A stretch of 52,777 nt of DNA from Vitreoscilla sp. (lineage in GTDB: Bacteria; Pseudomonadota; Gammaproteobacteria; Burkholderiales; Burkholderiaceae_C). The stretch lies in assembly GCA_018780145.1 (NCBI GenBank), contig JADMKA010000057.1, positions 1 through 52,777 on the forward strand, given 5' to 3'. The first letter of the stretch is position 1. Each line of letters opens with the position of its first letter. The translations under genes and the position numbers were made by a program. Positions 44,386 through 52,777 of the stretch are shown here, piece after piece. The notes under the pieces were generated by a model that made no database searches, was not told the DNA's origin, and was given only the letters and a program-made list of their open reading frames with translations.

Positions 44386-47300
44386 ATGAACGCCCCGCTG
44401 CCCGAATCGATCCGCAAAGCGCTGGAATCGGTCACGCTCGACGACAAGTACGCGCTGCCGACCGGCCGCGCCTTCATGAGCGGCGTGCAGGCGCTGGTCC
44501 GCCTGCCGATGCTGCAACGCACCCGGGACGCGATGGCCGGCCTGAACACCGCGGGGTTCATCAGCGGCTACCGCGGCTCGCCGCTGGGTGGCTACGACCA
44601 GGCCCTGTGGGCCGCCAAGAAGCACCTGGCCGCGCAGCATGTGGTGTTCCAGCCTGGCGTCAACGAGGAGTTGGGCGCCACGGCCGTCTGGGGCACGCAG
44701 CAGCTGGACCTGTTCAAGGAGAAGGCCAAGTACGACGGCGTGTTCGGCATCTGGTACGGCAAGGGCCCGGGGGTGGACCGCTCGATCGACGTCTTCAAGC
44801 ACGCCAACATGGCCGGCACGTCGAAGCACGGTGGCGTGATCGCCATCGCCGCCGACGACCACGTGGCCAAGAGCTCGACCGCACCGCACCAGAGCGACCA
44901 CGTGTTCAAGGCCTGCGGCTTCCCGACCTTTTTCCCGAGCAACGTGCAGGACATCCTCGACATGGGCCTGCACGCCTTCGCGATGAGCCGCTTCTCCGGC
45001 CTGTGGAGCGGCATGAAGACGATCCAGGAGGTCGTCGAATCGGCCTCGAGCGTGAACGTCGACCCCGACCGCGTGAACATCATCATGCCGGAGGACTTCC
45101 AGATGCCGCCGGGCGGCCTGCACATCCGCTGGCCCGATCCGCCGCTGGAGCAGGAAGCGCGGATGATGGATTACAAGTGGTACGCCGCGCTGGCCTATGT
45201 GCGGGCCAACAAGCTCAACTACAACGTCATCGCCACCGCGCAGGACCGCTTCGGCATCATCGCCAGCGGCAAGGCCTTCAACGACACCCGCCAGGCGCTG
45301 GCTGATCTGGGCCTGGACGACGCTACCTGCCGCGCGCTGGGCATCCGCCTGCACAAGGTCAACGTGGTCTGGCCGCTGGAGGCCACCATCACCCGCGACT
45401 TCGCCGCCGGCCTGCAGGAAATCCTGGTGGTCGAGGAGAAGCGCCAGGTCATCGAGTACCAGCTGAAGGAAGAGCTCTACAACTGGCGCTCCGACGTGCG
45501 CCCCAACGTGCTGGGCAAGTTCGACGAGCCCGAGGGCGACGCCACCGGCGGCGAGTGGAGCCGCGCCAACCCCAGCGACAACTGGCTGCTGCGCGCCAAG
45601 GCCGACCTGACGCCGGCCATCATCGCCAAGGCCATTGCCGGCCGGCTGAAGAAGCTGGGTGTGCCGGCCGACATCGCCGCCCGCATGGACGAGCGCATCG
45701 CCGTCATCACCGCCAAGGAGCGCTCCCTCGCCGCGCTGGAAGTCAAGACCGGCGACCGAACGCCCTGGTTCTGCTCGGGCTGCCCGCACAACACCAGCAC
45801 CCGCGTGCCCGAGGGCTCGCGCGCGGTGGCCGGCATCGGCTGCCACTACATGGTCAGCTGGATGCCGGGCCGCCACACCGACACCTTCACCCAGATGGGC
45901 GGCGAGGGCGTGCCCTGGGTCGGCCAGGCGCCCTTCACCAACGAGCAGCACATCTTCTCGAACTTGGGCGATGGCACCTACTTCCACAGCGGCATCCTGG
46001 CGATCCGCCAGTCGATCGCCGCGGGTGTGAACATCACCTACAAGATCCTCTACAACGACGCCGTGGCCATGACCGGTGGCCAGCGCGTGGGCGAGCGGCC
46101 CGAGGGGCACTCGGTGATCCAGATCATGAACAGCGTGGTCAGCGAAGGCGTGGCCAAGCTGGTGATCGTCACCGACGAGCCCGGCAAGTACAGCGGCGTG
46201 GCGCTGGCCCCCGGCGTCACCGTGCACCACCGCGACGAGCTGGACCGCATCCAGCGCGAGTTCCGCGAGCTGAAGGGCACCACCGCGATCATCTACGACC
46301 AGACCTGCGCCACCGAGAAGCGCCGCCGCCGCAAGCGCGGCACGATGGCCGATGTCGAGAAGCGCGTCGTCATCAACGAGCTGGTCTGCGAAGGCTGCGG
46401 CGATTGCTCGGTGCAGAGCAACTGCGTCTCGGTCGAGCCGCTGGAGACCGAGTTCGGGCGCAAGCGCCAGATCAACCAGAACTCCTGCAACAAGGACTAC
46501 TCCTGCGTGAAGGGCTTCTGCCCGAGCTTCGTCACCGTCGAGGGCGGCGCGCTGAAGAAGCCCAAGAAGGGCAGCGGCCCGAGCCTGGGCCAATTGCCGG
46601 CCATCCCCGAGCCCAGCTTGCCGGTCTGCGACGCGGCCTGGGGCATCGTGGTGGCGGGTGTCGGCGGCACCGGCGTCATCACCATCGGCCAGCTGCTGGG
46701 CATGGCCGCGCACATCGAGGGCAAGGGCATCGTCACGCAGGACGCAGCCGGCCTGGCGCAGAAGGGTGGCGCCACCTGGAGCCATGTGCAAATCGCCATG
46801 AACGCCGAGGCGATCCACACCACCAAGGTGGACACCGCGAAGGCCGATCTGATCATCGGCTGCGACGCCATCGTCGCCGCCGCCAAGACGACGCTGAGCG
46901 CCATGCACCCCGAGCGCACGTTCGTGGCGCTGAACAACCACCACACGCCGACGGCCAGTTTCGTCACCGACACCGAGTGGGTCTTCCCTGCCGGCCAGTG
47001 CGAAGAGGCCATCGCCGCCGCGGTGGGCCGCGAGCACTTCGCCAGTTTCGACGCCGAGGAAGCCGCCACGCAACTGCTGGGCGACTCGATCTACACCAAC
47101 CCGCTGATGCTGGGCTTCGCCTGGCAGAAGGGCCGGATCCCGCTGGGCCTGGCCTCGCTGATGCGCGCCATGGAACTGAACGGCGTGCAGATCGACAACA
47201 ACAAGGCGGCCTTCGAATGGGGCCGCCGCTGCGCCCACGATCTGGCCGCGGTGAAGGCGCTGTTCAAGGCCGCCGCGGTGATCCAGTTCGTCAAGCGTCC

Positions 47301-47949
47301 CTCGCTGGACGAGACCATCAACAAGCGCGTCGAGTTCCTCACCGCCTACCAGGATGCGGCCTACGCTGCCGACTACCAGGCCTTCGTCGAGAAGGTGCGC
47401 GCCGCCGAAGCCAGGCTGGGCAGTGCCACCCGCCTCAGCGAAGCCGTGGCCCGCTACCTGTTCAAGCTGATGGCCTACAAGGACGAGTACGAGGTCGCGC
47501 GCCTGCACACCGACGCCAGCTTCCTGGCCAAGCTGAACGCCCAGTTCGAGGGCGACTTCAAACTGGTGCACCACCTGGCGCCGCCGCTGTTCGCCAAGAG
47601 GAACGACCAGGGCGAACTGGTGAAGAAGCCGTTCGGCCCGTGGATGCGCACGGCCTTCGGCCTGCTGGCAAAAATGAAGGGCCTGCGCGGCACGGCCTTC
47701 GATGCCTTCGGCTACACCGAGGAGCGCCGCACCGAGCGCGCGCTGATCGCCGAGTACCGTGCGGCGGTCGACGAACTGCTGGCCGGCCTGTCGAACGACA
47801 AGCTGGCGCTGGCGGTGCAGATCGCCAAGCTGCCCGAGGACATCCGCGGCTACGGCCACGTGAAGGCCCGCCACCTGGCGGCCGTGCGCGGCCAGTGGGC
47901 CGAGTTGATGGCCCGCTGGCGTGCGCCTGAGCAGGCCAAAGCGGCCTGA
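44386..47949 (+). CDS. Indolepyruvate (2-oxoacid) ferredoxin oxidoreductase, fused single chain
   Basis: A 1187-residue enzyme that oxidatively decarboxylates aryl pyruvates such as indolepyruvate to acyl-CoA with ferredoxin as acceptor. Parts in order: pyrimidine-binding domain (about 20-330; GFISGYRGSPLGGYDQAL), thiamine-diphosphate part (about 450-680; CSGCPHNTSTR, GGEGVPWVGQA, GDGTYFHSG, LYNDAVAMTGGQ), a ferredoxin-like cysteine cluster (ELVCEGCGDCSVQSNCVSV, then CNKDYSCVKGFCP), gamma domain (about 745-930; GVGGTGVITIGQLL, QDAAGLAQKGGATWSHV), and a C-terminal domain to the end. RBS AGGAG and the Lrp-type regulator next door fit amino-acid (Trp/Phe/Tyr) breakdown. Confidence 0.94.
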   Translation: MNAPLPESIRKALESVTLDDKYALPTGRAFMSGVQALVRLPMLQRTRDAMAGLNTAGFISGYRGSPLGGYDQALWAAKKHLAAQHVVFQPGVNEELGATAVWGTQQLDLFKEKAKYDGVFGIWYGKGPGVDRSIDVFKHANMAGTSKHGGVIAIAADDHVAKSSTAPHQSDHVFKACGFPTFFPSNVQDILDMGLHAFAMSRFSGLWSGMKTIQEVVESASSVNVDPDRVNIIMPEDFQMPPGGLHIRWPDPPLEQEARMMDYKWYAALAYVRANKLNYNVIATAQDRFGIIASGKAFNDTRQALADLGLDDATCRALGIRLHKVNVVWPLEATITRDFAAGLQEILVVEEKRQVIEYQLKEELYNWRSDVRPNVLGKFDEPEGDATGGEWSRANPSDNWLLRAKADLTPAIIAKAIAGRLKKLGVPADIAARMDERIAVITAKERSLAALEVKTGDRTPWFCSGCPHNTSTRVPEGSRAVAGIGCHYMVSWMPGRHTDTFTQMGGEGVPWVGQAPFTNEQHIFSNLGDGTYFHSGILAIRQSIAAGVNITYKILYNDAVAMTGGQRVGERPEGHSVIQIMNSVVSEGVAKLVIVTDEPGKYSGVALAPGVTVHHRDELDRIQREFRELKGTTAIIYDQTCATEKRRRRKRGTMADVEKRVVINELVCEGCGDCSVQSNCVSVEPLETEFGRKRQINQNSCNKDYSCVKGFCPSFVTVEGGALKKPKKGSGPSLGQLPAIPEPSLPVCDAAWGIVVAGVGGTGVITIGQLLGMAAHIEGKGIVTQDAAGLAQKGGATWSHVQIAMNAEAIHTTKVDTAKADLIIGCDAIVAAAKTTLSAMHPERTFVALNNHHTPTASFVTDTEWVFPAGQCEEAIAAAVGREHFASFDAEEAATQLLGDSIYTNPLMLGFAWQKGRIPLGLASLMRAMELNGVQIDNNKAAFEWGRRCAHDLAAVKALFKAAAVIQFVKRPSLDETINKRVEFLTAYQDAAYAADYQAFVEKVRAAEARLGSATRLSEAVARYLFKLMAYKDEYEVARLHTDASFLAKLNAQFEGDFKLVHHLAPPLFAKRNDQGELVKKPFGPWMRTAFGLLAKMKGLRGTAFDAFGYTEERRTERALIAEYRAAVDELLAGLSNDKLALAVQIAKLPEDIRGYGHVKARHLAAVRGQWAELMARWRAPEQAKAA

Positions 47950-47950
47950 T

Positions 47951-47974
47951 CTATTTTCTATTCATTTGCTATTC
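47951..47974. promoter_or_regulatory. Triple CTATT repeats upstream of the HipA-like gene
   Basis: CTATTT, CTATTC and CTATTC start at 47951, 47958 and 47969; the last two are 11 bp apart. A further CTATTCG at 48038-48044 faces CGAATA at 47985-47990. This AT-rich patch begins two bases after the oxidoreductase stop and may be the operator/promoter of the HipA-like gene. Confidence 0.4.
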
Positions 47975-48046
47975 AGCTGACGCTCGAATACGATCGAAAC
48001 CTCGCCTGGCAACACTGCGGCCAGGGAGCGTCTTGATCTATTCGAT

Positions 48047-49330
48047 ATGCCGCCTGACCATTCGCCAGACGCCGCGCTGTTGCTGGATGCCCTGCGCCGC
48101 GACGGCCCGCTGACTGCGGCCGAGTTGGCGCGCCGGTTTGGCATGAGCCAACCTACGTTGTGGCGCCGCCTGAACGCGCTGCTGCCCGAGATCACGGTGC
48201 TCGGCCAGGGCCGGGCCACGCGCTATGGCGTGCCGCAGCCTATTCTGGGCTGGCCGGCGCGCCAGCCGATGACCTGGGTCCATGCCGATGGCCGCGCCGA
48301 GACCTGGGGCGAACTGCAAGCGCTTGCCAGCGGCCGCCTCCACGTCGCCGGCCCCGGCATTGATCTGGTGGCAGACGGTTTACCCTGGTTCCTGTCGCCG
48401 CTGAGGCCGCAGGGCTTCCTTGGCCGGCTGCTGGCCCAACGGCTGGCAGCGCACGGCCTGGGCACGCATCCGGAGGGCTGGACGACGCTCCAGGTGCTGT
48501 TCGCGGCCCTTCAACTGCCCGATCCACCGGGCGCGTTGCGGCTGGGGATGGCCGACAGCGGACACATCTTGCCGTTGGACGATGCCCGGGCTTTCGACAA
48601 CGCCGCTGCTGACGTGGCGGCGGCGTTGCCCGCAGGCTCGTCAGCCGGAGGCGAGCAACCCAAGTTCCTGGGCCGCTTGCCGGGCGGCGAGGATGTGCTC
48701 GTGAAGTTCTCGCCACCGCGCGGAACCCCGTTCGGCGAACGTTGGGGTGACCTGCTGCGTGCCGAGCACCTGGCGCTGGGGGTGTTGGCCGAGCATGGGG
48801 TCGATGTCGCCGGCAGCCAATGGATGCAGACACCGCAACGCAGCTACCTGGTTTCGCACCGCTTCGATCGCCATGGTCCGCGAGGACGGCGGCATGTGGT
48901 GGCGCTGGATGCCTTTCATCAAGCTTTTGTCGGCGGGCCCCGCCAGAATTGGGCTGCGAGTTGTACCGCCCTGGCGAGGCAGCGGCGCGTGCCACCCGAA
49001 GCCCCCTCGCAGGCCCAGGCCCTGCTGCAGTTCGGCCGGCTGATCGGCAACACCGACATGCATTTTGGGAACCTGTCCCTGTGGGTGGAGCCTCACGATG
49101 TGGCCCCTGGCCGCGGCCGGCTGGCACCGGTGTACGACATGCTGCCCATGCGATGGCGGCCGGATGCAACCACTGGCGCACTTGATCTGGCGCCCTTCGA
49201 GCCGCGCGAAGAAGACCTGCACAGTGCCGCCCGCCCGCTGGCACACATGTTCTGGGCGCGCCTGGCGGGCGACCCGCTGACCGGCCGGGCGTTTCGCAAC
49301 CTGGCCGAGCAGATGGCGCAGCGGGTTTGA
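48047..49330 (+). CDS. yjjJ: HipA-family kinase-like toxin with N-terminal HTH (YjjJ-like)
   Basis: A 427-residue protein that starts with a DNA-binding HTH (LTAAELARRFGMSQPTLWRR, residues about 20-40) fused to a HipA-like kinase fold. Kinase marks: GGEQPKFLGRL (loop), VKFSPP (Lys), RAEHLAL, GNTDMHFGNLSL (catalytic Asp and Asn) and PVYDMLPMRW (metal Asp). HipA proteins phosphorylate targets such as glutamyl-tRNA synthetase and cause growth arrest; YjjJ-type members carry their own HTH and need no separate HipB. No HipB-like gene is adjacent, which supports this. Active-site residues look intact. Confidence 0.85.
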   Translation: MPPDHSPDAALLLDALRRDGPLTAAELARRFGMSQPTLWRRLNALLPEITVLGQGRATRYGVPQPILGWPARQPMTWVHADGRAETWGELQALASGRLHVAGPGIDLVADGLPWFLSPLRPQGFLGRLLAQRLAAHGLGTHPEGWTTLQVLFAALQLPDPPGALRLGMADSGHILPLDDARAFDNAAADVAAALPAGSSAGGEQPKFLGRLPGGEDVLVKFSPPRGTPFGERWGDLLRAEHLALGVLAEHGVDVAGSQWMQTPQRSYLVSHRFDRHGPRGRRHVVALDAFHQAFVGGPRQNWAASCTALARQRRVPPEAPSQAQALLQFGRLIGNTDMHFGNLSLWVEPHDVAPGRGRLAPVYDMLPMRWRPDATTGALDLAPFEPREEDLHSAARPLAHMFWARLAGDPLTGRAFRNLAEQMAQRV

Positions 49331-49347
49331 TTGCTACAGTCCCCTTC

Positions 49348-50118
49348 ATGGCCACCCGCATTCCCGACCTCGCCGGTGCCACGATGTCGGAACACGACGG
49401 CGTGCGCTACCTGCACCTCGACTCGCCCTGGGTGCAGGGCGCCATGCGCCTGGCCAGGCCGCAGTCTCTGGAGCTGGAGTACATCCAGCGCATGATGGCC
49501 TGGATGCTCTGGCGGCCGGTTGACCAGGTCGCCGAAGGGCATGCGGTGCAGCTGGGGTTGGGCGCCGGCGCGATCACCCGCTTCTGCCACAAGGTGCTGC
49601 GCATGCGGACCACCGCGGTAGAGATCAACCCGACGGTGATCACCGCCAACCGGCTGTGGTTTCGGTTGCCGGCCGACGATGGCCGGCTGGCGGTGGTGGA
49701 GGGCGATGCCGCCCGCTGGGTGGCCGACCCGGCCCACCTGGCCAGCGTGCAGGTGCTGAACGTCGATCTCTACGACCATGAAGCCGCGGCGCCGGTGCTG
49801 GACGATGCCGACTTCTACGCCGCCTGCCGCGGCGTACTGGACGACGGCGGCGTGATGACCGTGAACCTGTTCGGCCGCGATGCCAGCTTCAACCGCAGCG
49901 CCGGTCGCATTGCCGCCGCGTTCGGCCGGAGCCAGGTCTGGAGCCTGCGGCCCACGCGCGAAGGCAACACGGTGATCGTCGCCACCCGCAACGTCCAGGT
50001 GCCGGACCGCGCCGGTCTCAGCGCCCGCGCGGCACACATCGAGGAACGCTACGCCCTGCAGGCCAGCAAGTGGCTGCGCATGGTGCGCCCGCTGCCACCG
50101 GATTTGCCCACGGAGTGA
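49348..50118 (+). CDS. Spermidine-synthase-like SAM-fold protein
   Basis: A 256-residue Rossmann protein with nucleotide-binding motif I QLGLGAGAITRFCHK, acidic strand end TTAVEINPTVI, GDAARWVADP and the active-site-like LNVDLYDHEAAAPVLDD. It resembles polyamine aminopropyltransferases, but short family members of this kind often lack proof of that activity and may act as methyltransferases. ATG at 49348 chosen (a TTG at 49327 overlapping the previous stop is possible). Eight bases separate it from the GspE-like gene; cotranscription is likely. Confidence 0.82.
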   Translation: MATRIPDLAGATMSEHDGVRYLHLDSPWVQGAMRLARPQSLELEYIQRMMAWMLWRPVDQVAEGHAVQLGLGAGAITRFCHKVLRMRTTAVEINPTVITANRLWFRLPADDGRLAVVEGDAARWVADPAHLASVQVLNVDLYDHEAAAPVLDDADFYAACRGVLDDGGVMTVNLFGRDASFNRSAGRIAAAFGRSQVWSLRPTREGNTVIVATRNVQVPDRAGLSARAAHIEERYALQASKWLRMVRPLPPDLPTE

Positions 50119-50125
50119 CCCCCCC

Positions 50126-51952
50126 ATGAGCGCGTCGTCAGACTCACCCGCCGGTCAGGCCTTGCGCCACGCCACACCCCAGGGCCGGCTGGACATGCGC
50201 CAGCTGCTGAAGTGGATGCGCGACGATGGCCTCCTGCCCCCCGCCGAGGCCGACATGCTGGCCAAGCGCTTCGGCCAGGCCGGCTCCAGCCTGCACCCGC
50301 TGGTGCGGCTGGGCGGGGCCGGCCTGAAGGACACGCGCGACGGCACCAGCCTGGACGCCGAGTCACTGACCCGCTGGCTGGCCCGGCGCTTCGGCCTGCC
50401 CTTCCAGCGCATCGACCCACTGCGGGTGGATGCCAGCCGGGTCACCGAGGTGATGTCGCTGGCCTATGCCGAGAGCCGCCGCGCGTTGCCGCTGAACGTC
50501 GGGCCCACCGAGGTCACGGTGGCCACCTGCGAGCCCTTCGACATCGGCTGGCTGCCCGAGATCGAGGCCCATGCCCGGCGCAGCCTGAAACTGGTGCTGG
50601 TCACGCCCGACGACCTGGCCCGCTTCACCGCCGAGTTCTACGCGCTGGCCCAGAACGTGCGCGTGGCGCGCAAGACCGGCGAGGGCAACAGCGCGCTGTC
50701 CAACTTCGAGCAGCTGGTCGACCTGGGCAAGACCAAGGACAGCCTGGACGCCAACGACCAGGGCGTGGTGCAGATCGTCGACTGGCTCTGGCAGTACGCC
50801 TTCGAGCAGCGCGCCAGCGACATCCACCTCGAGCCCCGGCGCGACACCGGCGTGATCCGTTTCCGCATCGACGGCGTGCTGCACCTGGTGCACCAGGTGC
50901 CGCAGGCGGTGATGGCGGCGATGACCGCGCGCATCAAGCTGCTCGGCCGGATGGACGTGATCGAGCGTCGCCGCCCGCAGGACGGCCGCATCAAGACGCG
51001 CCGGCCCGAGAGCGCCCCCGGTGGCGGTGGCGAGGTCGAGATGCGCCTGTCCAGCCTGCCCACCGCCTTCGGCGAGAAGGTGGTGATGCGCATCTTCGAC
51101 CCCGGCACGGCCGACAAGCCCTTCGATGCGCTGGGCTTCTCGGCGGACGAGGCGCGGCGCTGGAAGGAGCTGATCGAGCACCCGCACGGCATCATCCTGG
51201 TCACCGGCCCCACCGGCTCGGGCAAGACCACCACGCTGTACTCCACCCTGAAGAAGCTGGCCACCGAGGAGGTCAACGTCTGCACGGTGGAAGACCCGAT
51301 CGAAATGATCGAGCCGGCGTTCAACCAGACCCAGGTGCAGGCCTCGATCGACCTGGGCTTTGCCGAAGGCCTGCGCGCGCTGATGCGGCAGGATCCGGAC
51401 ATCATCATGGTCGGCGAGATTCGCGACCTGGAGACCGCCGAGATGGCCATCCAGGCCTCGCTGACCGGCCACCTGGTGTTCTCCACCGTGCACACCAACG
51501 ACGCGCCGGCGTCGATCACGCGGTTGATCGACCTGGGCGTGCCGGCGTACCTGATCACCGCCACCGTGATCGGCGTGCTGGCGCAGCGCCTCACCCGCAC
51601 GCTGTGCCCGAGCTGCAAGCAGCCGGATCCGTCGGTCACCGAGGAGATGCTGCAGTCCCTGGCGGCCCCGTGGGGCCTGGGCGGAGCGATCCGGCCGCAC
51701 AAGGCGGTGGGCTGCCCGGCGTGCCGTGGCACCGGTTACCGGGGCCGGGCGGCGCTCTACGAGCTCATGATGGTGAACGAGCCGGCGCGCCTGGCCATCC
51801 ACCCCCACCTGGACCCTGCCCGCCTGCGCCGCGAGGCGGTGGCCGAGGGCATGCAGCCGCTGCGCGTGGCCGGCCTGGCCAAGGTGGCGCAGGGTGTCAC
51901 GTCGCTGGAAGAGGTGTTGCGTTGCACCCCGCGCTGGGAGAGCGCCGGTTGA
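50126..51952 (+). CDS. GspE/PilB-family secretion or pilus ATPase
   Basis: A 608-residue ATPase. An N-terminal GspE-N (MshEN) domain (about 15-150) precedes the ATPase core: RASDIHLEPRRDTGVIRFRI-type N2 domain (about 228-320), Walker A GPTGSGKTTT, Asp box TVEDPIEMIEPAFNQTQV, Walker B RQDPDIIMVGEIRDLETAE, His box LTGHLVFSTVHTNDA, and the zinc knuckle CPSCK ... CPACRG near 495-535. It powers type II secretion or type IV pilus assembly. No other gsp or pil gene is adjacent, so it is either a solitary ATPase or works with a distant system. GGAG lies just upstream of the ATG. Confidence 0.93.
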   Translation: MSASSDSPAGQALRHATPQGRLDMRQLLKWMRDDGLLPPAEADMLAKRFGQAGSSLHPLVRLGGAGLKDTRDGTSLDAESLTRWLARRFGLPFQRIDPLRVDASRVTEVMSLAYAESRRALPLNVGPTEVTVATCEPFDIGWLPEIEAHARRSLKLVLVTPDDLARFTAEFYALAQNVRVARKTGEGNSALSNFEQLVDLGKTKDSLDANDQGVVQIVDWLWQYAFEQRASDIHLEPRRDTGVIRFRIDGVLHLVHQVPQAVMAAMTARIKLLGRMDVIERRRPQDGRIKTRRPESAPGGGGEVEMRLSSLPTAFGEKVVMRIFDPGTADKPFDALGFSADEARRWKELIEHPHGIILVTGPTGSGKTTTLYSTLKKLATEEVNVCTVEDPIEMIEPAFNQTQVQASIDLGFAEGLRALMRQDPDIIMVGEIRDLETAEMAIQASLTGHLVFSTVHTNDAPASITRLIDLGVPAYLITATVIGVLAQRLTRTLCPSCKQPDPSVTEEMLQSLAAPWGLGGAIRPHKAVGCPACRGTGYRGRAALYELMMVNEPARLAIHPHLDPARLRREAVAEGMQPLRVAGLAKVAQGVTSLEEVLRCTPRWESAG

Positions 51953-52061
51953 ATCCGCCTCCCCGGCGCCCTTGGCCTTACGTGTAATCCACAGCCTGCC
52001 CGGGCGGCGTCCTCCCTAGAATCCAGCGCAGTTCCGCTGCTTTCTTCCGAGGAGACACCCC

Positions 52062-52523
52062 ATGAGAATCAAGAGCCAGAGGGATTTCTGGTCCGGGCTG
52101 ATGTTCATCAGCGTCGGCGTCGCGTTCGCCGGTGGTGCGATGTTCTACAGCTTCGGCTCCTCGGCACGCCCCGGCCCGGGCTACTTCCCGTTCGGCCTCG
52201 GTGCGCTGCTGGCCCTGCTGGGAAGTTTCGTGCTGTTCGAGTCGCTGACCATCGAAACCGACGACGGCGAACCGGTAGGCGCCTTCGCGTGGAAGCCGCT
52301 GCTGATCATCCTGGCCGGCGTGGCGCTGTTCGGCGTCCTGCTGCCGCGGCTGGGCATGGTCATCACGCTGCCGCTGCTGGTCCTGATCAGCAGCTACGCC
52401 AGCGAGGAACACACCTGGAAGGGCACCATCCTGAACGCCATCGTGCTGACGCTCATGTCGTGGGGCATCTTCGTGCTGGGCCTGAAGTTGACGATTCCGC
52501 TCTGGCCCGCTTTCGCCGCCTGA
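52062..52523 (+). CDS. Tripartite tricarboxylate transporter small permease TctB
   Basis: A 153-residue small membrane subunit with four hydrophobic segments, the conserved RPGPGYFPFGLGALLALLG block near residue 38 and the closing hydrophobic hairpin. With TctA it forms the membrane part of a solute-binding-protein-dependent secondary importer. GAGGAG upstream of the ATG. The binding protein TctC is not upstream; it may lie past TctA or elsewhere. TAGAAT at 52017-52022 could be a -10 element. Confidence 0.92.
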   Translation: MRIKSQRDFWSGLMFISVGVAFAGGAMFYSFGSSARPGPGYFPFGLGALLALLGSFVLFESLTIETDDGEPVGAFAWKPLLIILAGVALFGVLLPRLGMVITLPLLVLISSYASEEHTWKGTILNAIVLTLMSWGIFVLGLKLTIPLWPAFAA

Positions 52524-52539
52524 GCACGAGGACACCACC

Positions 52540-52777
52540 ATGGATCTGCTTTCGAACCTCGCACTTGGTTTCCAAGTCGCCTTCACCGGCGTCAACCTGC
52601 TGTACGCCTTCGGTGGCGCGCTGCTGGGCACGCTGATCGGCGTGCTGCCGGGCCTCGGCCCGGTGGCCACCATCGCGATGCTGCTGCCGTCGATCTACTC
52701 GCTCGACGCGACGCCGGCACTCATCATGCTGGCCGGCATCTACTACGGCGCCCAGTACGGTGGCTCGACCACCGCCA
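52540..52777 (+). CDS. Tripartite tricarboxylate transporter large permease TctA (5' part)
   Basis: Only the first 79 residues are inside the window. They start MDLLSNLALGFQVAFTG and contain the TctA signature GTLIGVLPGLGPVATIAMLLP and AGIYYGAQYGGSTTA (given as short blocks of the same N-terminal region). RBS GAGGAC precedes the ATG, 16 bp after tctB. The gene continues past the right edge. Confidence 0.93.
   Translation, partial: MDLLSNLALGFQVAFTGVNLLYAFGGALLGTLIGVLPGLGPVATIAMLLPSIYSLDATPALIMLAGIYYGAQYGGSTTA

Noticed and set aside
44302-47874. 1190-codon minus-strand frame opposite the indolepyruvate oxidoreductase
   Set aside because: Low-complexity antisense shadow of a gene with strong family motifs.

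Overview
The window is very GC-rich bacterial DNA with densely packed, often 4-bp overlapping genes. Gene content points to the Burkholderiales, probably the Leptothrix/Rubrivivax/Ideonella side (a judgement from protein flavour and synteny, not from a search): PuuD-type urate hydroxylase, XdhABC, tripartite TctBA, dppABCDF, and a single-chain indolepyruvate oxidoreductase next to an Lrp/AsnC regulator.

Left third (1-26280) is a purine catabolism region. On the minus strand lie uraD (cut by the left edge), puuE and a GntR regulator. On the plus strand, across a perfect 18-bp palindrome, lie uraH and puuD. Further right, xdhA-xdhB-xdhC and a TauE/SafE-type membrane protein run leftward. A LysR regulator runs rightward with guaD, a BMP-type purine/nucleoside ABC importer, an amino-acid-type ABC importer and an adenosine/adenine deaminase. 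Together these cover import, adenine to hypoxanthine, guanine to xanthine, oxidation to urate, then 5-hydroxyisourate, OHCU, allantoin and allantoate. Inserted between puuD and the xdh block is the most unusual gene of the window: a 1616-residue lipoprotein fusing a galactose-oxidase-type copper-radical oxidase, Ig/PKD modules, a YVTN propeller, a two-haem cytochrome module and two PA14 domains. It is followed by a Crp/Fnr regulator.

Middle (26281-39414): a universal stress protein, a possible 47-residue protein, an M14-like zinc peptidase/deacylase translationally coupled to an alpha/beta hydrolase, and a leftward dppABCDF dipeptide importer with a LuxR regulator upstream. The dpp operon is split between dppB and dppC by a 560-bp block rich in long inverted repeats. 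A divergent amidohydrolase lipoprotein ends at a clear terminator, and an orphan BMP-family binding protein follows.

Right (39415-52777): a winged-helix/Ser-Thr kinase/TPR fusion protein divergent from a small secreted cysteine-containing protein, with 11-bp-spaced direct repeats between them; an AsnC-GNAT pair divergent from indolepyruvate ferredoxin oxidoreductase with a 17-bp palindrome between; a YjjJ-like HipA kinase; a spermidine-synthase-like methyltransferase-fold protein; a lone GspE/PilB ATPase; and the start of a tctBA operon cut by the right edge.

No tRNA, rRNA, CRISPR array or intact insertion sequence was seen. Two near-identical ~83-bp intergenic repeats lie in opposite orientation at 9844-9926 and 26285-26366. 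All family assignments rest on motif reading without database searches.
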